Made by a program: the position numbers and the translations under genes. This document shows positions 24,740 to 31,834 of a stretch of DNA of 64,000 nucleotides, one piece after another (within the stretch, counting starts at the first letter, position 1; each line of letters opens with the position of its first letter). Where the stretch lies: contig DATCCY010000065.1 of the NCBI GenBank assembly GCA_036510975.1, positions 1 to 64,000 of the forward strand. The letters run 5' to 3'. The DNA is from Longivirga sp036510975. Lineage in GTDB: Bacteria > Actinomycetota > Actinomycetes > S36-B12 > CAIYMF01. The notes under the pieces were generated by a model that had not been told where the DNA came from, ran no database searches, and was given only the letters and a program-made list of their open reading frames with translations.

Positions 24740-25654
24740 TCAGGTCGCGACGGTGAGGAACCGGTCGTTGAGCTCGCGGGAGTGGTAGAAGATCGCCTTG
24801 CCGAGCTGGTCGGGGGTCCAGGTCACGACGGGACGGTCCCGGAAGCAGCGGTAGCCGCCGGAGAACGTCTCGTTGCGGTTGCCAGAGGGGTCGAAGAAGT
24901 AGATCGTCGTGCCTCGGGTGATGCCGTGGCGGGTGGGTCCGATGTCGATCGGGGTGTCGTCCATCGCGAAGATGTCGGCCGCGTGGAGGATGTCGCTCCA
25001 CCCGCGCATCTCGAACGCGAAGTGGTGGATCTTGTTCTCGGGCGCCTCGAGCAGGGCGATGTCGTGGTTGGACTCACCGATGGTGAGCCAGGTCGCGATC
25101 GTGTGGGCGTCGTCGTCGAGGGAGGCGCGGACGCGCTCGGTCGGCCACATGCCCGTGCAGTCCATGAAGAACTTCTCGATGCCGCCGACGTCGTCGACCC
25201 ACAGGAGCGCGTGGTCCAGCCGGGGTGCGCCGATGCCCACCATGTGCCGAGGGAACGCATCGGGGTTGTGCGTGCCGACCTCGAGGCCCCAGGCCGTCAT
25301 CGAGCTGTAGAACTCGATCTCGTGGTTGCTCGGGAGCGTCACGCGGATGCCGTCGCCGACCTCGGGGTTCTCGCCGGCCGCCATGCGTGCGACGGGGTAG
25401 CCGAAGGCGACCGCCTTGCGCTCGATGTCCGCGACGTCCTCGGGCGTCTCGCACTTGAAGCCGCACTTGACGTAGCCGACGCCACCCTCCTCGATGACGA
25501 CCGAGTGGTGGTCCCACTCGTCCCAGCCCTTGTAGTAGACCTTCCCGTCCTGCTCGAGGGTCTGGTAGAGCCCGACGGTGTTGGCGTAGTGCTGCTTGGC
25601 CTCGGCGAGGTCCGTGACTCGTACGTGCATGTAGCCCATGCGCATGACAGCCAT
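24740..25654 (-). CDS. dmpB: Catechol 2,3-dioxygenase
   Basis: The 304-residue two-domain extradiol dioxygenase has the family's usual length. The iron ligands of the C-terminal domain are visible: His148 in PRLDHALL, His210 or His211 in NKIHHFAF, and Glu262 in NRNETFSGG. It cleaves catechol between C2 and C3 to 2-hydroxymuconic semialdehyde using Fe(II) and oxygen. The ferredoxin gene upstream is the kind that re-reduces the iron after inactivation. Followed by a strong terminator. Confidence 0.95.
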   Translation of the reverse strand: MAVMRMGYMHVRVTDLAEAKQHYANTVGLYQTLEQDGKVYYKGWDEWDHHSVVIEEGGVGYVKCGFKCETPEDVADIERKAVAFGYPVARMAAGENPEVGDGIRVTLPSNHEIEFYSSMTAWGLEVGTHNPDAFPRHMVGIGAPRLDHALLWVDDVGGIEKFFMDCTGMWPTERVRASLDDDAHTIATWLTIGESNHDIALLEAPENKIHHFAFEMRGWSDILHAADIFAMDDTPIDIGPTRHGITRGTTIYFFDPSGNRNETFSGGYRCFRDRPVVTWTPDQLGKAIFYHSRELNDRFLTVAT

Positions 25655-25693
25655 TGCGGTACGTCCTTTCCGTCCAACTGGTGTGGTGGGAGT

Positions 25694-26026
25694 TCAGCCA
25701 GTCCGCGTCGCGGCGTACATGGCCATGAGGCTTGCCACGCGGCGGAGGTTGTCCTCGCGCAGCGCGATGGTGATGTCGGTCTCCGGCACGGCCCGACAGC
25801 TCAGGCACGCGCCGGTGGATCTCTCGTCGTCGGTCAGCACGGTGTCCGCCACCGGGCGGTTGTAGGAGACGACCCCCTCGAGCAGGTCGACCTTGCAGAT
25901 GGCGCACCCCCCGCGACGGCAGCCGATGCGGTACGCGTACCCGTGACGGACCAACCCCTCGAGGATCGTCTCGCCCTCGTTGAGGTCGACCGTGATGCCC
26001 TGCGGCGCCACGGTGATCTTCGGCAT
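25694..26026 (-). CDS. dmpQ: Plant-type [2Fe-2S] ferredoxin
   Basis: The 110-residue ferredoxin has the cluster pattern CRRGGCAIC (residues 36-44) plus a distal Cys in ACLSC near residue 75. Ferredoxins of this kind (DmpQ/XylT) reactivate oxidised catechol 2,3-dioxygenase. It is the first gene of the minus-strand transcript from the divergent control region, 39 bases before the dioxygenase. Confidence 0.88.
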   Translation of the reverse strand: MPKITVAPQGITVDLNEGETILEGLVRHGYAYRIGCRRGGCAICKVDLLEGVVSYNRPVADTVLTDDERSTGACLSCRAVPETDITIALREDNLRRVASLMAMYAATRTG

Positions 26027-26112
26027 GCGACTCCTCCTGCGACGAGTACGGACGTGGGCTTCACCCTCGATCGAGTCGCACCGTAGACCCGCTGCGCCCC
26101 AACGAATTTTCG

Positions 26113-26133
26113 GCGTTCCTCTCCTCGGAACGC
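26113..26133. promoter_or_regulatory. Palindrome GCGTTCC-N7-GGAACGC, candidate operator 1
   Basis: A perfect 7-7-7 inverted repeat between the divergent ferredoxin and phenol hydroxylase genes, 87 bases from the ferredoxin start. Its core GTTCC-N7-GGAAC equals the site before dmpE. Confidence 0.6.
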
Positions 26134-26172
26134 ATCTCCTGGAACTAAGGGTGACCTGACTTCTGCCTGGTC

Positions 26173-26189
26173 GTTCCGCCTACAAGAAC
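26173..26189. promoter_or_regulatory. GTTCC-N7-AGAAC, candidate operator 2
   Basis: A second copy of the core with one mismatch, 58 bases from operator 1 centre to centre and about 80 bases before the first phenol hydroxylase gene. Confidence 0.5.
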
Positions 26190-26268
26190 GGGCGTGAGAT
26201 GCAGCCCGGACGAGGAATAGACATGCCCGCGCCGGCACTCGCCGGCCGTCGTCGAAGGAGCCGCGACC

Positions 26269-26697
26269 ATGACGCCATTCATGCTTCGAGTCGCCGACGC
26301 CCTCGGCACCGAGAGCACCGAGGACGTCGACCTGCCGATCCCGGCGACCAGGCCCTCCATGTACCGCCCCGTAGGCAAGGGCAACGACATCCACGTGGCC
26401 TACCGCGGTCTGACCGAGCAGCTCGTCTGCGAGGCCAACGCCATGCTGTCGGCCGAGGACGACCACATGACTCTCGTCGACGAGATCGTCGGCAACGAGA
26501 TGCTCTACTCCGTCTTCTACCGCGGCCGGGCCGCCGTGGTCTCGACGGTCTTCGGCGAGGGCAAGGCCTACGGCCGCGTCGTCGCCGACGGCCTCGACAA
26601 CTCCGAGCCGCGCGAGCTGGCGGGTCCGGAGTCGGTCGAGGACCTGCTCCTTCTCCTCCTCATGGAGTCGGACACCCCGCGCCACCCCTCGCACTGA
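26269..26697 (+). CDS. Unrecognised first gene of the phenol hydroxylase operon
   Basis: The 142-residue soluble acidic protein starts with GAAGGAG at eight bases. I do not recognise a family. It has a MYRPVGKGNDIHVAYRGL segment, a central EIVGNEMLYSVFYRGRAAVVSTVFGEG strand pattern and a leucine-run near the C-terminus (EDLLLLLLME). It holds the slot of dmpK, an assembly-related small subunit of proteobacterial phenol hydroxylases, but is longer and does not look like DmpK. It leads the hydroxylase operon 32 bases before dmpL, so a role in hydroxylase assembly or control is likely but unproven. Confidence 0.65.
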   Translation: MTPFMLRVADALGTESTEDVDLPIPATRPSMYRPVGKGNDIHVAYRGLTEQLVCEANAMLSAEDDHMTLVDEIVGNEMLYSVFYRGRAAVVSTVFGEGKAYGRVVADGLDNSEPRELAGPESVEDLLLLLLMESDTPRHPSH

Positions 26698-26729
26698 CAC
26701 GAACACCCGTCTGCGCCCAGGAGGCAAGC

Positions 26730-27752
26730 ATGCAGTTCGAACTGCGAACGCAGGTGATCGAGCCCAAGCGAAAGACCTTCACCAACCTGGTGGAGCGGTT
26801 CGGCGATCGCCCCGCGTCCCGCTACGAGGAGGGCTCCATCGACATCCAGGCGGTCGAGAACCTCCATTACCGCCCGCTGTTCTCGGCGGACAAGGAGCAC
26901 TACGACGTCGGCTGGACCGCATTCAAGCTGGAGGACCCCTACTCCTTCACCGATCCGCGCCAGCTGTACTACGCGCCCTATGTGCAGTCGCGTGCGGCCA
27001 TGAACGAGGCGTTCGTGAAGTCGCTCGAGTACATCGAGACCCGCGACCTCATGCAGAAGCTCCCTGCCGGGTGGGACTCCCTCGTCGGCGAGATCCTCGT
27101 GCCGCTGCGTCACTGGGAGGCCGGCGCGGAGCTCGTCAGCATCGAGGGGTCGCGCTGGGCGTGGGGAACCACGATCGACCAGTGCTGCACCTACGCGGCG
27201 TTCGACCGCATCGGTCACGCGCAGAACCTCTCGCGCATCGGCATCGTCTACGGCGAGGGGCACGACCACGCGCTCGCCAGCGCCAAGGAGCGCTGGCTGA
27301 CCGACCCGGCGCTCCAGGGCCTTCGACGCCTGATCGAGGAGCTGCTCGCCGGTGACGACTACGCCAAGAAGCTGTTGGCCGTCGACCTGACGGACCGGCT
27401 GCTCTACCCCCTCATGTACACCCACCTCGACGAGGAGGCCCTCACCGGCGGAGCCGGCGCCTACAGCCTGTTGGCGCAGCACTTCGCATCGTGGTTCGTC
27501 GACCAGCGCCGCTGGATCGACCACCTCGTCACCACCTGGCTGCAGGACCCGACGTACGCCCAGGGCAACCGCGACGCCTTCGACGAGGTGCTCGCCACCC
27601 GCTGGGCGCAGATCGTCGAGGCCGTCAGCGACGTTGCCGCGGCGGTCGAGGCACGGGTCGCGACCGGTGCCGTCGCCCACGTGGAAGGCACTGCCGCGGC
27701 GCTCGCCGAGTCGCTCGGCGCGCTCGGACTCACCGTTCCCGGAGGCAAGTGA
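26730..27752 (+). CDS. dmpL: Phenol hydroxylase, oxygenase beta subunit
   Basis: The 340-residue protein belongs to the ferritin-like small (beta) hydroxylase subunit that lacks iron ligands. Segments typical of DmpL/TouE include KRKTFTNLVERFGDRPASRYEEG, DIQAVENLHYRPLFSADKEHYDVGWTAF (split here by normal variation), WAWGTTIDQCCTYAAFDRIGHAQ and a C-terminal helical region. It pairs with the alpha subunit in an alpha2-beta2-gamma2 complex. The ATG at 26730 follows AGGAGG. Its stop overlaps the dmpM start by one base. Confidence 0.92.
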   Translation: MQFELRTQVIEPKRKTFTNLVERFGDRPASRYEEGSIDIQAVENLHYRPLFSADKEHYDVGWTAFKLEDPYSFTDPRQLYYAPYVQSRAAMNEAFVKSLEYIETRDLMQKLPAGWDSLVGEILVPLRHWEAGAELVSIEGSRWAWGTTIDQCCTYAAFDRIGHAQNLSRIGIVYGEGHDHALASAKERWLTDPALQGLRRLIEELLAGDDYAKKLLAVDLTDRLLYPLMYTHLDEEALTGGAGAYSLLAQHFASWFVDQRRWIDHLVTTWLQDPTYAQGNRDAFDEVLATRWAQIVEAVSDVAAAVEARVATGAVAHVEGTAAALAESLGALGLTVPGGK

Positions 27753-28042
27753 TGTCAGTCGCAGCAGAGCCCCGTCCGGTCGGCGTCGACCTGCAGGAGA
27801 ACGAGGAGAACCGCGCCCTCGTCGAGGCGATCGAGGCAGACAACGACGACCTCAACATCCGGCACATGCCCGGCATGATCCGCCTCACCAAGACCGGCCA
27901 GCTCGTCATCAACCAGGCCAGCGTCGAGGCCCGCCTCGGCCGGCCCTGGGAGACCCACGAGTTCCAGCTGGCGATCATCTCGTACTTCGGCGAGTTCGTT
28001 GAGTGGGATGACGACCAGATCGTCATCGCCTGGAAGCACTGA
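27752..28042 (+). CDS. dmpM: Phenol hydroxylase effector (coupling) protein
   Basis: The 96-residue member of the MmoB/DmpM family lacks a cofactor. The conserved core is visible: IEADNDDLNIRHMPGMIRL, then a GRPWETHEFQLAIISYFG region and a C-terminal VEWDDDQIVIAW strand. Effector proteins bind the hydroxylase and control oxygen activation and substrate entry. It overlaps dmpL and lies 12 bases before dmpN. Confidence 0.93.
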   Translation: MSVAAEPRPVGVDLQENEENRALVEAIEADNDDLNIRHMPGMIRLTKTGQLVINQASVEARLGRPWETHEFQLAIISYFGEFVEWDDDQIVIAWKH

Positions 28043-28054
28043 GGGAGAACTCAC

Positions 28055-29584
28055 ATGACCGTCCCCGCACAGAAGCCGGTGCGCAAGCTCTCCATGAAGC
28101 AGCGCTACTCGGCGTTGACGCACGACCTCGACTGGACGCCCACCTACGTCACGGAGGAGGAGATCTTCCCCTACACGACGTTCGAGGGGATCAAGGTCCA
28201 TGACTGGTCGAAGTGGGAGGACCCCTTCCGCCTGACCGTCGAGGCCTACAACAAGTACCAGTCGGAGAAGGACCGCCGGCTCTACGCCGTCCTCGACGGG
28301 TTCGCGCAGAGCCAGGGCCAGCTGGGCCTGACCGACGCGAGCTACATGAACGCGATGAAGATCTTCCTGCAGGGCATCCCGATCCACGAGTACGACGCCC
28401 ACCGCAACTTCTCCTACCTCGCCCGCTACGCCAACGGTCCCGGTGCTCGGTTCGCAGCGCTCTGCCAGAGCATGGACGAGCTGCGTCACGCCCAGACCGA
28501 GATCCACACGCTCTCGCACTACAACAAGTACTTCGACGGCATGCACGACTGGCACAAGTGGAGCGACCGCGTCTGGTACCTCTCGGTGCCGAAGTCGTTC
28601 TTCGAGGACGCCATGACCGCGGGCCCGTTCGAGTGGCTGATCGCGATCGGCTTCTCCTTCGAGTACCTGCTCACGAACCTGCTGTTCGTCCCGTTCATGT
28701 CGGGCGCGGCGTTCAACGGCGACCTGCCGACCATGACGTTCGGCTTCTCGGCGCAGTCCGACGAGTCGCGCCACATGACCCTCGGCCTCGAGGCGATCAA
28801 GTTCATGCTCGAGCAGGACGAGGACAACCTTCCGATCGTCCAGGCCTGGCTCGACAAGTGGTTCTGGCGGGGCTACCGGCTCATCTCGCTGGTCGCCGGG
28901 ATGATGGACTACATGCTCCCCAAGCGGGTGATGAGCTGGAAGGAGGCCTTCGAGCTCTACTTCGAGGAGCAGATGCTCAACGGCCTGTTCAAGGACCTCG
29001 CGTACTACGGGATCACACCGCCGCGTCACGTCCAGTGGGCGATCGACGAGAAGGAGATCCTGTCCCACCAGGTCTACTGGGTCCTCTACCAGTACAGCCA
29101 CGCGGCCGCGTTCACGACGACCATCCCCAACGAGGCCGACCAGGCGTGGCTGCAGGAGGCCTACCCCGAGACGTGGCCGGTCTTCAAGGAAGCAGTCTGG
29201 GACAAGGCGCAACGCGTGCAGGACGCCGGCGGTCGGTACTTCAACCCCGGCCTCCCGCAGCTGTGCACCGTCTGCCAGATCCCGATGGGCTTCACCGAGC
29301 CGGGCGACCCGCTGACCCAGTGCCAGCGCCAGTCGGTCTACGAGGGTGAGCGCTACGACTTCTGCTCGGACGGCTGTCAGTGGATCTTCGATCGCGAGCC
29401 GACCAAGTACCGCCAGTCGTGGCTGCCCGTCCACCAGATCTTCCAGGGCAACTGCGGCGGCCCGACCCTGCCGGACGTCGCGGCCTGGTACGGGCTCCAG
29501 CCCGGCGACGGCGGCGAGTACCTCGGCTCACCGGACCACCAGAACTGGCTCGCCTGGCACGGCCAGGCCCCGAAGGAGGACTGA
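28055..29584 (+). CDS. dmpN: Phenol hydroxylase, oxygenase alpha subunit (diiron)
   Basis: The 509-residue catalytic subunit has both halves of the carboxylate-bridged diiron site: Glu112, Glu142-x2-His145 (DELRH), Glu203 (FEYLL) and Glu237-x2-His240 (DESRH). This is the same spacing as in the methane and toluene monooxygenase alpha subunits. A C-terminal YHS-type cysteine region follows (LCTVC and FCSDGC). It hydroxylates phenol to catechol with electrons from DmpP. Its position in the LMNOP order separates it from propane-type monooxygenases, where the alpha subunit comes first. Confidence 0.95.
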   Translation: MTVPAQKPVRKLSMKQRYSALTHDLDWTPTYVTEEEIFPYTTFEGIKVHDWSKWEDPFRLTVEAYNKYQSEKDRRLYAVLDGFAQSQGQLGLTDASYMNAMKIFLQGIPIHEYDAHRNFSYLARYANGPGARFAALCQSMDELRHAQTEIHTLSHYNKYFDGMHDWHKWSDRVWYLSVPKSFFEDAMTAGPFEWLIAIGFSFEYLLTNLLFVPFMSGAAFNGDLPTMTFGFSAQSDESRHMTLGLEAIKFMLEQDEDNLPIVQAWLDKWFWRGYRLISLVAGMMDYMLPKRVMSWKEAFELYFEEQMLNGLFKDLAYYGITPPRHVQWAIDEKEILSHQVYWVLYQYSHAAAFTTTIPNEADQAWLQEAYPETWPVFKEAVWDKAQRVQDAGGRYFNPGLPQLCTVCQIPMGFTEPGDPLTQCQRQSVYEGERYDFCSDGCQWIFDREPTKYRQSWLPVHQIFQGNCGGPTLPDVAAWYGLQPGDGGEYLGSPDHQNWLAWHGQAPKED

Positions 29585-29587
29585 CCC

Positions 29588-29911
29588 ATGGCCGTGCGCG
29601 CGAACTACGACTACGACTGGCCGTCACGTTCCGCCGCCGAGCTCTACGGCGACGACCAGCTGGTCCACGTGTGGTGGAAGGGCAACCCCTTCTTCGTCTC
29701 GGCCCAGACCTTCCGGTTCCCGAAGGCGATGCCCTTCGGCGAGCTCGTCGGACTGTGCAAGGGGTTCTTCGCAGCCGATCCGGACTTCGACCCGGACGCG
29801 ATGGACACCGTCCAGTGGCGAATCGACAAGGTCGACGTGACCCCCGACCTGACCGCCTCGCTCGAGGCGAACGGCGTCGGCCACAAGAGTCTGGTCGAGT
29901 TCTCGATCTGA
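29588..29911 (+). CDS. dmpO: Phenol hydroxylase gamma subunit (P4)
   Basis: The 107-residue protein matches the DmpO/TomA4 type: YDYDWPSRSAAELYGDDQLVHVWW at the N-terminus, then FRFPKAMPFGELVGL and a DPDFDPDAMDTVQWRID segment. It is the small structural subunit of the hydroxylase. The gene follows dmpN by three bases. A hairpin lies between it and dmpP. Confidence 0.9.
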   Translation: MAVRANYDYDWPSRSAAELYGDDQLVHVWWKGNPFFVSAQTFRFPKAMPFGELVGLCKGFFAADPDFDPDAMDTVQWRIDKVDVTPDLTASLEANGVGHKSLVEFSI

Positions 29912-29926
29912 CCCACCGCAGCACTT

Positions 29927-29966
29927 GTCGCGGCTCCCGACGGGTCCTCCTGGCGGGAGCCGCGAC
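29927..29966 (+). terminator. Hairpin inside the hydroxylase operon
   Basis: A perfect 13-bp stem (29927-29939 with 29954-29966) with a 14-base loop in the 93-base gap between dmpO and dmpP. It lacks a T-run. It may end part of the transcripts, mark an RNA-processing point or stabilise the upstream message. Confidence 0.5.
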
Positions 29967-30004
29967 GCACGACCAGCCCTGTCCGCCCGATCGCAGGAGC
30001 ACCC

Positions 30005-31069
30005 ATGACCGCTGAGTACCAGGTCACCATCGAGCCGCTCGGTCGCGAGATCACCTGCCGCGAGAACCAGACGGTGCTCGACGCCTGCCTGCGCGCCGGC
30101 GTCTGGATCCCCCACTCCTGCACTCACGGCACGTGTGCCACCTGCAAGGCCGAGGTGCTCGACGGCGACGTCGAGCACGGCGAGGCCTCCTCCTTCGCCC
30201 TGATGGACTTCGAGCGCGAGGAGGGCAAGTTCCTCCCGTGCGTCGCGCGGCCCCGGTCCGATCTCGTGTTCGAGGCCGACGTCGACGTCGACGAGAGCAT
30301 CCCCGTGCACCCGGTCGAGGACTACGTCGGCACCCTCGTCGAGCTGACCGACGTCGCACTCGGCACCAGACGGCTGGTGCTGGAGCTCGATCGCGACCTG
30401 CGTTTCAACGCCGGTCAGTACATGTCGCTCGCGATCCCCGGCCACGACGGAGTGACGCGCACGTACTCGATGGCCAACCCGCCCGCCGAGCCGCGCCGCC
30501 TCGAGTTCCAGATCCGTCTTACGCCGGGCGGCCTCGCCACCGAGGGCTGGGTGTTCAAGGACCTCGCGGTCGGCGACACGGTCGCGCTGTCCGGGCCGTA
30601 CGGACGCTTCGTGCTGCGGGAGGACCGCAGTGAGCCCGCGGTCATGATCGCCGGCGGCACCGGCCTGGCTCCCATCGCGTCGATGATCCGTCGGGCGCTG
30701 CTCGAGGGCGTCGACGACGTAGGGCACCTCTACCTCTACCAGGGCGCGCGCACCCAGGAATGGATGTACGACGTCGACCGCTTCCGCGACCTGGCCGAGC
30801 AGCACCCCGACCGGTTCACCTACCGGCCGTGCCTGTCCGAGGAGGAGGCCGAGGGCTTCGCGCACGGCATGGTCACCGACGTGCTCGATGCCGACCACGT
30901 GACGCTGAAGGGCCACGTCGGCTACGTGTGCGGACCACCGGCGATGGTCGAGGCCGCGCTCAAGACGCTGATGCTCAAGAGGCTGTTCCCGCGCGACATC
31001 TTCAAGGAGGAGTTCCTCGACGCCAGCGCCGGCGCCACGGCCGTGAGGTCCCCGCTCATCAAGCGCTGA
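30005..31069 (+). CDS. dmpP: Phenol hydroxylase reductase
   Basis: The 354-residue protein has an N-terminal plant-type [2Fe-2S] domain (CTHGTCATC at residues 39-47 and a distal Cys in FLPCVARP near 79). A ferredoxin-reductase module follows: FAD-binding RTYSMANPP near 157, nucleotide-binding MIAGGTGLAPIASM near 216 and YVCGPPAMVEAA near 309. It passes electrons from NADH through FAD and the iron-sulfur cluster to the hydroxylase. The ATG follows AGGAGCACCC. Last gene of the operon. Confidence 0.94.
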   Translation: MTAEYQVTIEPLGREITCRENQTVLDACLRAGVWIPHSCTHGTCATCKAEVLDGDVEHGEASSFALMDFEREEGKFLPCVARPRSDLVFEADVDVDESIPVHPVEDYVGTLVELTDVALGTRRLVLELDRDLRFNAGQYMSLAIPGHDGVTRTYSMANPPAEPRRLEFQIRLTPGGLATEGWVFKDLAVGDTVALSGPYGRFVLREDRSEPAVMIAGGTGLAPIASMIRRALLEGVDDVGHLYLYQGARTQEWMYDVDRFRDLAEQHPDRFTYRPCLSEEEAEGFAHGMVTDVLDADHVTLKGHVGYVCGPPAMVEAALKTLMLKRLFPRDIFKEEFLDASAGATAVRSPLIKR

Positions 31070-31162
31070 CGCGTTCCCGCGTACGGAACCCGCGGGGACG
31101 GGCGACGAGTGCTTCGCGGAGGATGGGGACCGACCGTCTCCACCCCGTCCCGTGAGGTCGCC

Positions 31163-31738
31163 GTGCCCGTCACCGACAACCCCGAGGCCGCCCCCGGCCT
31201 GCCGGTCACCGTCGTGCTGTCCCGTCGTCCGGCACCCGGCCGCGACGGCGAGCTCCTCGAGTGGGCGCACGGCATCGTCGACGCCGCCGGCCGGTTCCCC
31301 GGCCACCTCGGCGCCCAGATCTACCCGCCCGAGGCTCCGGACTGCCCGGACCTCGTCGTGGCGTTCTCCTTCGCCAGCGCCGACGCCCTGAGCGTCTGGG
31401 AGCACAGCCCCGAGCGCCGCGACCTGCTCGAGAACGCGGAGCGGCTCGTCGACGGGGAGGCACGGGCCCACACGGTCAGCGGGTTCGAGGGGATCTTCGC
31501 CCACGCCCCCGGCGCGGCCGTGGTCCCACCGCCGCGCTGGAAGACCGCGACCGTGATCGCCCTTGCGCTCTACCCGATCTCGCTGCTCGTCAGCTGGCTG
31601 CTCGGGCCCCACCTGGCGAGCTGGAACGTCGCCCTCCGCGTGCTGGTGACCACGGCGATCGTCGTCCCGTACATGTCCTGGCTCGGGGTCCCGTGGCTGT
31701 CGCAACGGCTCCGCCGCTGGCTGAGCGCCGCGAGCTGA
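31163..31738 (+). CDS. ABM-domain membrane protein
   Basis: About 191 residues. An antibiotic-biosynthesis-monooxygenase-like ferredoxin fold (VTVVLSRRPAPGRDGELLEWAHGIVDAAG split by normal variation, then HLGAQIYPPE and VVAFSFASADAL) is followed by two C-terminal helices (ATVIALALYPISLLVSWLLG and RVLVTTAIVVPYMSWLGVP). This two-part form is a known actinobacterial type of unknown function. The GTG at 31163 is preferred to an ATG at 31109 because the domain starts shortly after it. It may be transcribed with the hydroxylase, whose stop is 93 bases upstream. Confidence 0.7.
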   Translation: MPVTDNPEAAPGLPVTVVLSRRPAPGRDGELLEWAHGIVDAAGRFPGHLGAQIYPPEAPDCPDLVVAFSFASADALSVWEHSPERRDLLENAERLVDGEARAHTVSGFEGIFAHAPGAAVVPPPRWKTATVIALALYPISLLVSWLLGPHLASWNVALRVLVTTAIVVPYMSWLGVPWLSQRLRRWLSAAS

Positions 31739-31777
31739 GCTCGGAGCAGGACGGCCCGACAGGTCACGCACGCGTCG

Positions 31778-31810
31778 GACGGCCCGGCTGCACCGCGCAG
31801 CCGGGCCGTC
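31778..31810. terminator. Bidirectional terminator hairpin
   Basis: A perfect 13-bp stem (31778-31790 with 31798-31810) with a 7-base loop between the convergent ABM-domain gene (+) and chemoreceptor gene (-). Confidence 0.7.
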
Positions 31811-31834
31811 GTCGTCCGTCGTGCGGGTGGTCGC

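Noticed and set aside
26269..31069. Propane or alkene monooxygenase cluster
   Set aside because: Gene order is L-M-N-O-P with a dmpO-type gamma subunit and adjoining catechol meta-cleavage genes; propane-type clusters have the alpha subunit first and lack these.
29624..31771. 715-codon minus-strand frame
   Set aside because: Antisense to dmpO, dmpP and the ABM-domain gene; an expected by-product of high GC third positions.
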